From Sphingorhabdus sp. (GTDB lineage Bacteria > Pseudomonadota > Alphaproteobacteria > Sphingomonadales > Sphingomonadaceae), in NCBI GenBank assembly GCA_028279555.1, contig JANQNO010000005.1, positions 248,001-312,000 on the forward strand: DNA of 64,000 nt. The letters are read 5' to 3'. Shown piece by piece: positions 37,169 through 47,104 of this stretch. A model generated the notes under the pieces. The model did not search any database. It had not been told where the DNA came from and saw only the letters and a program-made list of their open reading frames with translations. The position numbers and the translations under genes are program-made. Positions within the stretch are counted from its first letter, which is position 1; each line of letters begins with the position of its first letter.

Positions 37169-37538
37169 TCGCAAACACCGTCGCCGTGCCAATGGCTTTA
37201 CCATGCTGGAAGTAATGGTAGCGCTGGCCATTTTCAGCCTCGCTGCAATGGCGCTCATCCGCCTGCAGGGGTTTTCGCTGCGCTCGAGCAGCAATGTCAT
37301 TGCCCATGAAATGACCTGGCAGGTCGCGCGCAACCGGATGGCGGAGATTCTCTCCGATCCCGCGCCGATTGCGCGCGGTGAGACAAATGGAACCGAAGAA
37401 AATGGCGGGGTGCAATTTTCCTGGTCGCAAAATGTGAAAGCAACAGACGATGCGCGTTTCGTGCGTATCGACTTGACGGTCACGGGTCGGGATGGCGGTC
37501 AGGCTGTTCTCCGATTTGCGAAGAATGTCGCGCAATGA
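37158..37538 (+). CDS. gspI: Minor pseudopilin GspI
   Basis: This is a 126-residue minor pseudopilin with cleavage site NG/FTMLEVMVAL. A TTG start at 37158 overlaps the end of gspH; no better start is visible. GspI initiates the GspI-J-K tip complex. Confidence 0.9.
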   Translation: MENNRKHRRRANGFTMLEVMVALAIFSLAAMALIRLQGFSLRSSSNVIAHEMTWQVARNRMAEILSDPAPIARGETNGTEENGGVQFSWSQNVKATDDARFVRIDLTVTGRDGGQAVLRFAKNVAQ

Positions 37539-38188
37539 CGGCAGGAACACCAGCGCGGTCGGCTCACAGTTCCGGTTTCACCTTGGTGGAGCTGCTCGTT
37601 GCGCTGTTCATTTTCAGCCTGATCTCGGTTGCTGGCGTCGGCCTTCTGCGCAGCAGTTCCGACAGCCAGCTTGCCATAAAGGAGAAACTGACCGGGCAGG
37701 CAGCCATTTCAAGAACAGCCAATCTGCTCGAGGCGGATCTCGCGCAGGCGGTTGCCCGCAATGTCCGGGATGTTTCCGGCGGCAGCCGCGCGGCCTTTTC
37801 AGACGGATCCGGCGAGCAAGGCGCGCTTTTCGCGTTTTCGCGCACTGGTCTTAACTCCGGCGGCGACAATTCGCATCCTTCGGTTGGCCGGGTAGCCTAC
37901 GGTTTTGCAAACGGTGCGCTGACCCGCACCAGCTGGCCCATGGCCGATGGCAGCGAGGCAAACGAAGCCGCACCGCTCATCAAGGATCTTCGCGAAGCCA
38001 GCATACGCTTTCGCGGCGATAATGGCAGCTGGCGCACAGACTGGTCGGCGCTCGATGCCAAGGCCTTGCCGCGCGCCGTCGAGCTGACGCTTACGCCCAA
38101 TGGCGGTGCGCCTTACAGGCTGGTTATGCTGGTGGGAAGCCAGCTTCGCACAGAGCTAACTGGTGATGAAAACGATGATGCGCTTTAG
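37535..38188 (+). CDS. gspJ: Minor pseudopilin GspJ
   Basis: This is a 217-residue minor pseudopilin with cleavage site SSG/FTLVELLVALF. It overlaps gspI by 4 bp (ATGA) and gspK by about 26 bp. It is part of the pseudopilus tip. Confidence 0.9.
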   Translation: MTAGTPARSAHSSGFTLVELLVALFIFSLISVAGVGLLRSSSDSQLAIKEKLTGQAAISRTANLLEADLAQAVARNVRDVSGGSRAAFSDGSGEQGALFAFSRTGLNSGGDNSHPSVGRVAYGFANGALTRTSWPMADGSEANEAAPLIKDLREASIRFRGDNGSWRTDWSALDAKALPRAVELTLTPNGGAPYRLVMLVGSQLRTELTGDENDDAL

Positions 38189-39164
38189 CCCGCCAGGCAG
38201 AGAGCGCGGCGCGGCGCTGCTCACGGTTTTGCTGTTGGTGGCCGTCATGGCGGTGATTGCCGCAACCGCCCTGGACAGGCTGAAAATCTCAACGCGGCTG
38301 GCGGGCAATGGCAGCGCCATGGTTCAGGCGCGCGCCTACAGCTATGCTGCCGAAGAACTGGCGGCTAGCCGGATCGAAGACATTGTTTCGCGCGATGCGG
38401 CGCAGTTGACTCTGGCTGGTGAATGGCTGGACATGGAGATTCCTGTGCCGGTTGACGGCGGCGTCGCCAGCCTTCGCCTGTCGGATGCAAGCAACTGTTT
38501 CAACGTAAACAGCCTGGTGACGCAGGGCGACACCGGATTTGCAGCCAATCCTGTTGGAATGGTGCAGTTCAGACGTCTGATGCAGCTGCTTGACATTGAT
38601 GACAATAGCGCATTTGTAATCGCGGAGTCGGCGGTCGACTGGATCGATAGCGACAATGTAGTTTTGGCGAACGGCGCTGAAGACAGCTACTATCGCGGCT
38701 TGGAAACGCCCTATTTGCCCGCCAACCGGCTGATGGCCGATACCAGCGAGCTGCTAGCGGTCAAGGGCGTGACTCCCGGTATTTACCGCCAGATGTCCGA
38801 CTATCTTTGCGCGCTACCCATAGCCGAAACCAGCGTCATAAATGTCAACACGCTAGCGCCCGAACGCGCCGTTTTGCTTTCGATGCTTTTCGATGGAGCG
38901 CTTCCGGTTACGAGGGCAAGAGCCTATCTCGCCAACCGGCCTGAGGATGGCTATGGCAGTCTCGTGCGATTCTGGAATGCGCCGCTTTTGGCGGAGTTCG
39001 ACGCATCGCCGGCGACGAAAGCGCAAGTCAGCCTGCAAAGCGACTGGTTTGGGCTGGAAAGCAATATTGCTGTAGGAGACATTCGCTTGAAGGGAAGGGC
39101 GCTCATTTCGGTGCGGCAGGGGTCTGCTGGAATTGAATGGCGCAGCTGGGACGCGGCAGGCTGA
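38163..39164 (+). CDS. gspK: Minor pseudopilin GspK
   Basis: This 333-residue tip pseudopilin has a leader ending RERG/AALLTVLLLVAV and lacks the Glu+5, as is usual for GspK. The large alpha-domain follows (SDASNCFNVNSL, AESAVDWIDSDN, TPYLPANRLM, INVNTLAPERA). Several starts lie close together (GTG 38163, ATG 38166, 38175, 38178). Confidence 0.93.
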   Translation: MMKTMMRFSPPGRERGAALLTVLLLVAVMAVIAATALDRLKISTRLAGNGSAMVQARAYSYAAEELAASRIEDIVSRDAAQLTLAGEWLDMEIPVPVDGGVASLRLSDASNCFNVNSLVTQGDTGFAANPVGMVQFRRLMQLLDIDDNSAFVIAESAVDWIDSDNVVLANGAEDSYYRGLETPYLPANRLMADTSELLAVKGVTPGIYRQMSDYLCALPIAETSVINVNTLAPERAVLLSMLFDGALPVTRARAYLANRPEDGYGSLVRFWNAPLLAEFDASPATKAQVSLQSDWFGLESNIAVGDIRLKGRALISVRQGSAGIEWRSWDAAG

Positions 39165-39168
39165 ATTC

Positions 39169-40278
39169 GTGGACGGTCTGATTTTCACGATGCCGGTATC
39201 GGGCGATGATGATGTTCACTATTGGGCGGTGTCCAACGGTTCTGTTTCGGACCGCGGAATGTGCGCGGTTGCCGAGCTAAGGGCGCAGCATCCCGAAGAG
39301 GCCGCCGATAGGGTGCTTGTGGCGCTCATCCCACCGCCCCATGCCGTGTTGACCTGGCATGAATTGGGCGACCTGCCGCAAAAGCAGGCCGAGGCCGCGG
39401 CGATTCTGCAGATCGGTGAAAACACGCCCGATGGCGACAATCTTCACACCGCCGCATCGCTTCAGGAAGATGGTTCGGTCATGACCGCGCATGTAGACTC
39501 GGCGTATTTACGTGCAGGCCTGGAAATCGCCGGCCATCATGCTGTCGACCCGGAGATTGTTCTGCCGCTTGCCCTGCTGCTGCCGGAGAAAGAAGGGCAA
39601 CTGGTGGCAGGAGAAATCGCTGGCAACAAAGTGCTGCGTGGCCATCATATCGCTGCACCTGACGAACCGGCTTTTCGAGCAGTTTTCTCGGGCGAAAATG
39701 AACCTGTAGAGATCGAGGGTGAGGAGATAGAAACCGGACTGGCCAGCGTGCTGGCCGAGCCGCCGATAAATTTGCGCAGCGGCACCTTTGCCAGGAAAAG
39801 CGGTGCCGGGCGGATAACCGCACGGCAATGGCGAATATTGGGCTGGCTGATCGGCTTGCTGCTGCTCTTGAGCCTGCTCCTTGCGCTCGCAACCTACTGG
39901 AAATTTGCCAGCGCAACCCAGCGGGAGAATGAACGGGCGCTCACCGCAGCGCGGAAAGTTGTTCCCGGCGTGAATGATATCGAACAGGCTGAAAGCGAGA
40001 TATCCGCCGCGCTCGGGCAGGGCGGCGGAGGATCTGGCGGGTTCCTGACGCTTTCCTCTGCGCTCTATGCTGCTTTGCAGGATGCGCCCTCGGTTCAGCT
40101 GCGCCAGATGCGCTACGGCAATGACGGTATTTTGGTGTTCACGCTCGGCGCGCCGAGCAGCGAGGTTCTAAACCCGGTTTTGATCGCGCTGCAGGAAGAG
40201 GGTTATAAAATCACGGCCAATGCCCGGCAGGAAGCAGATGGCATGACTGTCGCCGATATTACCATGAGGTTGCCCTGA
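39169..40278 (+). CDS. gspL: Type II secretion protein GspL
   Basis: This is a 369-residue bitopic protein with an N-terminal cytoplasmic actin-like domain that contacts GspE, one TM helix (WLIGLLLLLSLLLALATYW, around residue 235) and a periplasmic ferredoxin-like domain. GTG 39169 right after the gspK stop is preferred over an upstream TTG. It is weakly conserved, as usual, and identified by domain layout and position. Confidence 0.88.
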   Translation: MDGLIFTMPVSGDDDVHYWAVSNGSVSDRGMCAVAELRAQHPEEAADRVLVALIPPPHAVLTWHELGDLPQKQAEAAAILQIGENTPDGDNLHTAASLQEDGSVMTAHVDSAYLRAGLEIAGHHAVDPEIVLPLALLLPEKEGQLVAGEIAGNKVLRGHHIAAPDEPAFRAVFSGENEPVEIEGEEIETGLASVLAEPPINLRSGTFARKSGAGRITARQWRILGWLIGLLLLLSLLLALATYWKFASATQRENERALTAARKVVPGVNDIEQAESEISAALGQGGGGSGGFLTLSSALYAALQDAPSVQLRQMRYGNDGILVFTLGAPSSEVLNPVLIALQEEGYKITANARQEADGMTVADITMRLP

Positions 40279-40754
40279 TGAATGCTGTTCGCAACTGGTT
40301 TTCGGGTCTGACCATGCGTGAGCGCATTCTGGTCGGCATAGCGGCCGGCTTCACACTGCTGTTGGCTGCTGTATACCTGGTCACGTTGCCCTTGCTTGGC
40401 GCGATCAGCGATCAGAGAATTGAATATCGTGAGGCTCTCGAGCGCAGAACAGCTATCGAGGCGCGCGTGAAGACCGGCGCGGGAAAGACGACGCGCAAAC
40501 GAAGCGCGATGTCCTCAAATGCGCTGCAAAGCACTATCGACATCAGCGCTGGTGAGGCTGGCTTTACGCTCGACCGGGCGGAGGCACGGCAGGGCGGGCA
40601 GGTTGACGTGGCGATAGCCAATGCGCGCCCGACTGCCTTGATGCAATGGCTGGTAGGGCTTCAGTCTCAGGGCATTGCAGTCAGCAATGTCGAGATCAAG
40701 CCAGGAGCGAATGGTTCGGTCGGCTTCACCGCGACATTCGGCGGCGTGCGATGA
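40278..40754 (+). CDS. gspM: Type II secretion protein GspM
   Basis: This is a 158-residue inner-membrane protein with an N-terminal TM helix (ILVGIAAGFTLLLAAVYLV) after WFSGLTMRER, typical of GspM. The periplasmic domain is short. Overlaps of 1 bp with gspL and 4 bp with gspN place it in the operon. Confidence 0.88.
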   Translation: MNAVRNWFSGLTMRERILVGIAAGFTLLLAAVYLVTLPLLGAISDQRIEYREALERRTAIEARVKTGAGKTTRKRSAMSSNALQSTIDISAGEAGFTLDRAEARQGGQVDVAIANARPTALMQWLVGLQSQGIAVSNVEIKPGANGSVGFTATFGGVR

Positions 40755-41494
40755 AGCAATTGCTTGCAGACATTTTGCGTCGAAGGAGGCTGCTCGCAAT
40801 TCTCGTCCTGCTGGCACTGCTCCTGCTTGTCATTCTGATGCCGCTGCGCGCAGCTTTGTGGGCCGTCACGGATAGTGCGCAGGGCTTTGTTACTGCACGC
40901 GAGACAAGGGGAACTATCTGGTCGGGCCGCGCATTCGATCTTCAGATGGCAGGACTGTCTTTTGGCGATGTCGAAACAGACCTCTCATTCTGGCCATTGC
41001 TGCTCGCCCGTGGGGAGCTTGGTATGGAGCGCCCGGCGGTAAGCGGACAGAGAGGCGTGAAAGCCACCCTGCTATCGGTTCCGGGCGGGTCGGGGGTGAA
41101 GGCAATGAATGGAGAATTGCCTGTAAGCGGGCCTTTGGGCAATATTCCGGTAACGAGCTGGAAATTCGAGAATTTTCATGCACGCTTCGATGGCGAGCAA
41201 TGCGCTGATGCAGGGGGCAATGTCCAGATGATGATTGGTCCGGGAGCGTGGAGCGCGCTTAACCTGGAAAGCGGTTTGCTGGCGCAGGCCCGCTGTGATG
41301 GGAAAGCGTTGCATCTGCCGCTTCTCAGCCCGTCGACAATGGAAAAGATCGATCTCAGAATCTTTGCCGACGGAACTTACGAAGCGAAAGCGACGATAGA
41401 TACGGCTGACCCGGAAATTTCGGCGATGCTCGGGTTGGCCGGTTTCGCTCCGATATCCGGCGGCTATACTATGACCAGCAAAGGCAGCCTTTGA
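40751..41494 (+). CDS. gspN: Type II secretion protein GspN
   Basis: This is a 247-residue protein with an N-terminal TM helix (LLAILVLLALLLLVILMPL) and a periplasmic domain with the GspN hallmark ETRGTIWSGRAFDLQ. GspN is accessory and occurs in only some T2SS operons. ATG 40751 overlaps the gspM stop. Confidence 0.88.
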   Translation: MKQLLADILRRRRLLAILVLLALLLLVILMPLRAALWAVTDSAQGFVTARETRGTIWSGRAFDLQMAGLSFGDVETDLSFWPLLLARGELGMERPAVSGQRGVKATLLSVPGGSGVKAMNGELPVSGPLGNIPVTSWKFENFHARFDGEQCADAGGNVQMMIGPGAWSALNLESGLLAQARCDGKALHLPLLSPSTMEKIDLRIFADGTYEAKATIDTADPEISAMLGLAGFAPISGGYTMTSKGSL

Positions 41495-42282
41495 GCCTTT
41501 TCGGCATAGATGGATCCTTTGTCGCGGGATTGCCTCCCTGGCTCCTTGTCCTGGGCGGCGGCATTCTGGGCGCGATATTGGGAAGTTTTATCGGGGCCCT
41601 CGTAACCCGCTGGCCCGATGGCAGGTCGGTGCTTTCGGGGCGATCCAGCTGTGATAGCTGCGGTGCGCAGCTCGCCTGGCATGAACTTTTTCCTCTTTTG
41701 TCCTTCCTGCTTTCGAAGGGGCGTTGCCGGCATTGCAATGCGGTGATTGGCCGGGTGCATTTTTCGGCAGAATTGCTGGCCGCACTTATAGGCGCAGCGG
41801 CCTTTGCTCTGTTGCCTCCGATAACAGCTTTTTGGGCGGCGTTGCTCGGCTGGCTGCTGCTGCCCTTGCTGCTCCTTGATTTTCGCCATTTATGGCTTCC
41901 GACCGGGCTGATCCTCCTGCTTGCGCTGGCGGGTTTGATCAGGCTGCTCTTGATGGGGGATTTGGAAGCGACCGGCCTATCGCTGCTGGCTGCTGCTTTT
42001 GCCTATGCTGCTCTGGAGCTCATCCGTGTCGGTTACCGGAAATATCGGGGTATTGAGGGGATGGGGGCCGGCGACCCCAGGTTGCTGGGTGCGATCATGC
42101 TGTGGATCGAGCCGTTCCAGCTGCCATTTCTCCTGCTGATGGCGAGCCTGTTCGGTTTGGCACTGGTTTTGCTGTACCGGCGTGACGTCACCGAGCGGGC
42201 TAAACTGCAAATTCCCTTCGGTTCCTGTTTGGCCGTCGCTGCCTGGTTATTGTTTCTGGCAAGCGAAGGAGCATTTCAGTGA
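41491..42282 (+). CDS. gspO: Prepilin peptidase / N-methyltransferase GspO
   Basis: This is a 263-residue polytopic aspartyl protease that cleaves and methylates the GspG-K leaders. The cytoplasmic zinc domain has CDSCG...CRHCN. The two active-site Asp are in LLLLDFRHLWLP and in GMGAGDPRLLGA, a GDPR variant of the usual GDxKL. The start is TTG 41491, overlapping the gspN stop. Its end overlaps the convergent dnaE2 gene by 7 bp. Confidence 0.9.
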   Translation: MSLFGIDGSFVAGLPPWLLVLGGGILGAILGSFIGALVTRWPDGRSVLSGRSSCDSCGAQLAWHELFPLLSFLLSKGRCRHCNAVIGRVHFSAELLAALIGAAAFALLPPITAFWAALLGWLLLPLLLLDFRHLWLPTGLILLLALAGLIRLLLMGDLEATGLSLLAAAFAYAALELIRVGYRKYRGIEGMGAGDPRLLGAIMLWIEPFQLPFLLLMASLFGLALVLLYRRDVTERAKLQIPFGSCLAVAAWLLFLASEGAFQ

Positions 42283-45200
42283 AAATCGCGCGAGCCGGGC
42301 AGAATGCGGACATTGCGAGAGTGATGGCGGTTACGCAGGACGGGGCGCTGCGCTTCGTCTGCTGATGACGAATGAACAGGCGGCCTGGCATCGAGCGCAA
42401 TATCGTCCAGCCAATGCGTCAAATCCTCGATATGGCTGGCGATGATGTGGATCACGCCTTCCCTTGATTTCTGCACTTCGCCGCGGACTTTCATCAGCCG
42501 TGCCGCCATCACCGGACGGCGGTAGCGTGCCTCGAAAATCCGTGCCCAGATGAGGATGTTGGCGATCCCTGTCTCATCTTCCAGCGTGACAAAAATTGCA
42601 TTGCCCTTGCCGGGGCGCTGGCGGATCAGGACAACGCCTGCCACTTCGGCAATGGAACCATTTTTGGCGCGCTTCAGATCTGTGCAGCGCAGGACGCCCG
42701 ATGCCGCAAACTTCTCCCGTAAAAATTCCATCGGATGGCCTTTGAGCGACAGCCTCGTCGTCTGATAGTCGGTAATGACATGCTCGGCCTTGCTCATGGT
42801 GGGGAGCTTCGCATCGTCTTCTTCCGCCAGTTCCCGCGCTTTCGCTGCTTCGAAGAGGGGCAGACTGTTTTTGGGCGTGCGGCGCACCTCCCACAGCGCG
42901 TCGCGGCGGTCCAGACCGAGCGAACGAAAGGCATCGGCATCGGCCAGTATCTGCAATGCGCGGCGCGGCAATGCAGCTCGGCGGGAAAGAGCTTCGATCG
43001 CGGTGAAAGGACGATGCATCTCTATCGCCTGCGCCCAGTCTTCACGAAAACCGTCGCTCTGCCGAAAACCCAGCCGCAAGGCGAGCGTGCCGTCAGCCTT
43101 GCGTTCCAGGCTGTTGTCCCAGTGGCTCGCATTCACATCGATAGGATGCACCTCGACATCATGCTCGCGCGCATCGCGGACAATCTGCGCGGGCGCATAG
43201 AATCCCATGGGCTGCGAGTTTAGGAGTGCAGCCGCAAAGACCGCCGGGTGATGGCATTTGATCCAGGAGGAAATATAGACGAGGATCGCAAAGCTTTGCG
43301 CATGGCTTTCGGGAAAACCATAGGAGCCGAAGCCCTGAATCTGCTTGTAGCAGCGCTCGGCAAAGTCGCGTTCATAGCCGCGCTCGACCATGCCACCGAT
43401 CATTTTTTCCTCGAAATGATGGATGGTGCCGACATTGCGGAAAGTCGCCATCGCGCGGCGCAGCTTGTTGGCGTCGCTGGGCGTAAAATCGGCGGCAACA
43501 ATGGCCAGCTTCATGGCCTGCTCCTGAAACAGGGGAACGCCGCAGGTCCGGCCGAGTACGCCGCGCAGCTCATCTGCATCATGCGGCGGGGCAGGGGAGG
43601 GGTAGGTTGTGGCTTCTTCGCCTGATCGCCGCCTGAGATAGGGGTGCACCATCTCGCCCTCGATCGGGCCGGGACGCACAATCGCCACCTGGATGACAAG
43701 GTCATAGAATTCCTCAGGCTTTAGCCGCGGCAGCATGTTCATCTGCGCCCGGCTTTCGACCTGAAACACGCCGATACTGTCGCCTTTTTGCAGCATCCGA
43801 TAGGTAGCGGGGTCTTCTTTGGGTAGATTCTGGAGCGTCCAGCTCTTTTCATCTCCGTCGGGGAGAATCCCGGCTTTTTCCATCATGTCAAAAGCTTTGC
43901 GGATGCAAGTGAGCATGCCGAGCGCGAGCACATCGACCTTCATCAGGCCGAGCGCATCGATATCGTCCTTGTCCCATTCGATGAAAGTGCGGTCTTCCAT
44001 TGCCGCATTGTGGATTGGCACGGTTTCGTCGAGCCGGTCCTGCGTCAGCACGAAACCGCCGACATGCTGCGATAAATGACGCGGAAACTGGAGTATCTGG
44101 CTTACCAGTGCACCCAACCGCTCGATCTCCGGACTATGAGGATCCATGCCGGATTCACCGAAGCGCCGGTCAGGATCCTTGCCCGAATAGCTGCCCCATA
44201 CTGTGCTGGAGAGGCGGCTGGTAATATCCTCCGAAAGCCCCAGCGCCTTGCCGGTTTCACGAATGGCGCTGCGGGAGCGATAATGTACGACCGTTGCGGC
44301 AATCCCCGCGCGATGCCGGCCATAACGATCATAGATATACTGGATCACTTCCTCGCGCCGCTCATGCTCGAAATCGACGTCGATATCCGGCGGTTCGCGG
44401 CGCTCCTCCGAAATGAAACGCGAAAAGAGCAGATCATGCTCCATCGGATCGACCGAGGTTATGCCGAGGATGTAGCAAACCGCGCTATTGGCCGCACTCC
44501 CGCGGCCCTGGCAGAGAATATCCTGTGAACGCGCATAGCGGACAATGTCATAGACGGTGAGGAAATAGGGCGCATATTCGAGCTTGCCGATCAGGGCGAG
44601 TTCCTCGCCGAGCTTTTTGGATAGCCTGCCGGGAACGCCGCCAGGATGCTGTTTGTTGGCAGCATCCCAGACGAGATGTTGAAGCCAGCCTTGCGGGCTC
44701 CAGCCTTCAGGAACCGGTTCATCCGGATAGTGATAGGATAGCTGGTCGAGCGTGAAATCGATGCGCGCTGCAAAATCCTGCGTTGCTGCAATAGCCTCGG
44801 GACAGTCGACAAAAAGCCGCGCCATTTCTTCCGGAGCTTTAAGATGCCGTTCGGCATTTTTGTGCAAGCGGCGGCCTGCTTTCTGAATGGTGGTCTTTTC
44901 GGAAATGCAGGTCAGGATATCGGCAAGCGGGCGCTGCTGCGGCCCGGCGAAAAGCGGCGCATTGGTTGCGATGAGGGGGATGCCAGCTTCCCACGACGCT
45001 TTTTTCAAGCGTGCCAGATAGCGGCGGTCCTTTCCGCCGCGCGGCATGGCTGCACCAAGCCATAATCGATCTGCGGCGACTTCAGCCAGCGGCAACAGAT
45101 GCGGAATCTCGGATGCCGAGGCCATGGCGACAAACAGCATGTCCTCATGAAACTGCAGCAGGTCTTTGAGGAAAAGCGTGCAACTGCCTTTCTCACTGCG

Positions 45201-45548
45201 CAAATTGCCAGTGGAAAGCAGCCGGGTCAGTCGGCCCCAGCCGCGCCGGCTTGCCGGATGCGCTATGATATCCGGCGTTTCATCGGCGAAGCTGAGCCGC
45301 GCACCGGTGATCAGGCGAAAGGGCGGCAGAGAAATGCCTTCCTCTTCGGCTTCGTCGCGTGCTTGCCGCAGGGCGCTGTAAGCGCGCACCACCCCCGCAA
45401 CGCTGTTCCTGTCGGCGATGCCAATTCCGATCATGCCCTGTTGCATCGCGGTAAGCAGCATGTCGGCAGGCGAAGAGGCACCTTCCAGAAAGCTATAATG
45501 CGTGGCTGCGCATAATTCGGTATATTCAGGGGTAGCATTGCCGGTCAT
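42276..45548 (-). CDS. dnaE2: Error-prone DNA polymerase DnaE2 (ImuC)
   Basis: This is a 1090-residue C-family polymerase alpha subunit. It starts with a PHP domain (ELCAATHYSFLEGASSPADML), the palm holds RPPDIDVDFEHERR with catalytic Asp residues, and a C-terminal OB-fold follows (VAGVVLIRQRPGKGNAIFVTLEDETG). Its length and lack of an epsilon-binding pattern distinguish it from the replicative DnaE1. It performs translesion synthesis in the SOS response as part of the ImuA-ImuB-DnaE2 mutasome. Its ATG overlaps the imuB stop by 4 bp. Confidence 0.95.
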   Translation of the reverse strand: MTGNATPEYTELCAATHYSFLEGASSPADMLLTAMQQGMIGIGIADRNSVAGVVRAYSALRQARDEAEEEGISLPPFRLITGARLSFADETPDIIAHPASRRGWGRLTRLLSTGNLRSEKGSCTLFLKDLLQFHEDMLFVAMASASEIPHLLPLAEVAADRLWLGAAMPRGGKDRRYLARLKKASWEAGIPLIATNAPLFAGPQQRPLADILTCISEKTTIQKAGRRLHKNAERHLKAPEEMARLFVDCPEAIAATQDFAARIDFTLDQLSYHYPDEPVPEGWSPQGWLQHLVWDAANKQHPGGVPGRLSKKLGEELALIGKLEYAPYFLTVYDIVRYARSQDILCQGRGSAANSAVCYILGITSVDPMEHDLLFSRFISEERREPPDIDVDFEHERREEVIQYIYDRYGRHRAGIAATVVHYRSRSAIRETGKALGLSEDITSRLSSTVWGSYSGKDPDRRFGESGMDPHSPEIERLGALVSQILQFPRHLSQHVGGFVLTQDRLDETVPIHNAAMEDRTFIEWDKDDIDALGLMKVDVLALGMLTCIRKAFDMMEKAGILPDGDEKSWTLQNLPKEDPATYRMLQKGDSIGVFQVESRAQMNMLPRLKPEEFYDLVIQVAIVRPGPIEGEMVHPYLRRRSGEEATTYPSPAPPHDADELRGVLGRTCGVPLFQEQAMKLAIVAADFTPSDANKLRRAMATFRNVGTIHHFEEKMIGGMVERGYERDFAERCYKQIQGFGSYGFPESHAQSFAILVYISSWIKCHHPAVFAAALLNSQPMGFYAPAQIVRDAREHDVEVHPIDVNASHWDNSLERKADGTLALRLGFRQSDGFREDWAQAIEMHRPFTAIEALSRRAALPRRALQILADADAFRSLGLDRRDALWEVRRTPKNSLPLFEAAKARELAEEDDAKLPTMSKAEHVITDYQTTRLSLKGHPMEFLREKFAASGVLRCTDLKRAKNGSIAEVAGVVLIRQRPGKGNAIFVTLEDETGIANILIWARIFEARYRRPVMAARLMKVRGEVQKSREGVIHIIASHIEDLTHWLDDIALDARPPVHSSSADEAQRPVLRNRHHSRNVRILPGSRDFH

Positions 45549-47104
45549 GCGAAACGCCCATGCACATACCAGTCGGGCCGTTCCTTCTCGCTTCCATAAA
45601 GGCCGTGGCGAAACAGCCAGTAGCGGCGGCCATCGCTATCCTCGATACGGTAATAATCACGCGTCAGCCCGCCTTTGCCTGGCAGATAGCCTTTGCGCCG
45701 CCGCCACCATTCGCTTGCAATCCTTTCCGGGCCCTCGGCGCGGGTGACCAGATGCATCTGTTTTTTCCATAGGAAACGGCGCGGCGGACCATCTGGAACT
45801 TCCGCCATGACGGAGATAGGCTGGGGCGGATCGAACAGCAAAAGCGGGCGTCCGGGCGGTTCGCCGGCGGGCGGTTTCTCCCATGAAAAAGGAAGTGGCG
45901 GTTCGAGTGCAGGGAGGCTGGTAAGCGCATGTTCGGGGATATGGCTGTCGGCGGAGGTAAAGCGGCGAATCCGCTCGCGGCCCAGCCGGATGCTGATCTG
46001 GCTCAGCAGGGCAGCCTCTTCCGTATGCTTTTCTTGCGCGCCGTCATCTGTCACCTGCCGCATTTTCAGCGGCTCGGCATGGATAATCGCCAACCGGACA
46101 AGATCGTAACCGAAGCCGGGATCGAGCGGATCATGAAGGCTATCGAGCCTCTCGGCGAGCAGCCGCGCAAAAAGCCCTTCATCACGTGTCGGCGCACCGG
46201 TTTCGATCGCCAGCCTCGCGATGTGCCCGTCGCAGCGGAACAGGCGCATGGCGATATGGCGCGCGCCCTGATGGCGCTCTTCCAGCTGAAGCGATGCTTC
46301 AGCGAACAGCTCGGCTAATATTTGCTCCACGCTGTCGAGATGGCCCAGCGGCTCGGCGAAACGGCGCTCGGCAATGATCATCGATTGCCGCCTTGCCGGA
46401 TTGACCGGGCGGTCCTCCTCGCCCAGCAGCCTTTCCAGCTTCAGCACCATCTCCGCCCCGAAACGGGCCGCCAGCGGGCCGCGCGGCCGGCTGGAAAGAT
46501 CGCCTATCCGGTAGAGGCCAGCGCGTTCCAGCGCCTGTACGATCCGCGCATCCATGCCAAGGGCCGCAACTGGTAGCTGCGCCTCTGCGCCCTCCTTTAG
46601 GCCGTAACGCGCCAGGGCGAGGGCAGCATCTGTTGTTCTGGCAAAGGCCCAATTGCAGGAAAAGCCGAGCGCATCCAGATCATCCTCTATACGCTGCGCG
46701 AGGCCCTTTTCGCTAGCATGCAGATGTAGGCAGCCGGTCATGTCGAGAATAAGCGATTGCGGGGGCTCGGCCGCCACCAGCGGCGTATAGCGCTCGCAAT
46801 GCCTTGTCAGCCTTTCAAGCCATTGCCTGTCTGCTTCGGGGTCATGCGGGATCGCCGCCAGTTCGGGCTCGCGCGCCCTTGCATCGGCGAGCTTCATTCC
46901 GATTGAAAGGCCCAGCGCGCAGGCTTCACGGTTCAGTGCCGCGAGGATCAGCGCACCTTTCTCTTTCCCGGTGAGGGCCAGCGGCCCGTTCATGGTATCA
47001 GGCGCGTTTGCGCTGCTCCCGATAGTCCGCTCCGCCCACATCCTCTCGGTGGGTAGGAACGGCAGAAACAGGGCGATGATGCGCCGCGAATCTTGCTTTT
47101 TCAC
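45545..47104 (-). CDS. imuB: ImuB, catalytically inactive Y-family polymerase
   Basis: This is a 519-residue Y-family-like protein that bridges the beta clamp and DnaE2. The N-terminus RRIIALFLPFLPTERMW lacks the DxD metal ligand of active Y polymerases, as in other ImuB proteins. The little-finger region (MAFEQLG-like, ADSHIPE) and a C-terminal tail follow. The GTG start overlaps imuA by 107 bp. The conserved RRIIALFLP sits within the first 15 residues, so the overlap is probably real. Confidence 0.92.
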   Translation of the reverse strand: MKKQDSRRIIALFLPFLPTERMWAERTIGSSANAPDTMNGPLALTGKEKGALILAALNREACALGLSIGMKLADARAREPELAAIPHDPEADRQWLERLTRHCERYTPLVAAEPPQSLILDMTGCLHLHASEKGLAQRIEDDLDALGFSCNWAFARTTDAALALARYGLKEGAEAQLPVAALGMDARIVQALERAGLYRIGDLSSRPRGPLAARFGAEMVLKLERLLGEEDRPVNPARRQSMIIAERRFAEPLGHLDSVEQILAELFAEASLQLEERHQGARHIAMRLFRCDGHIARLAIETGAPTRDEGLFARLLAERLDSLHDPLDPGFGYDLVRLAIIHAEPLKMRQVTDDGAQEKHTEEAALLSQISIRLGRERIRRFTSADSHIPEHALTSLPALEPPLPFSWEKPPAGEPPGRPLLLFDPPQPISVMAEVPDGPPRRFLWKKQMHLVTRAEGPERIASEWWRRRKGYLPGKGGLTRDYYRIEDSDGRRYWLFRHGLYGSEKERPDWYVHGRFA

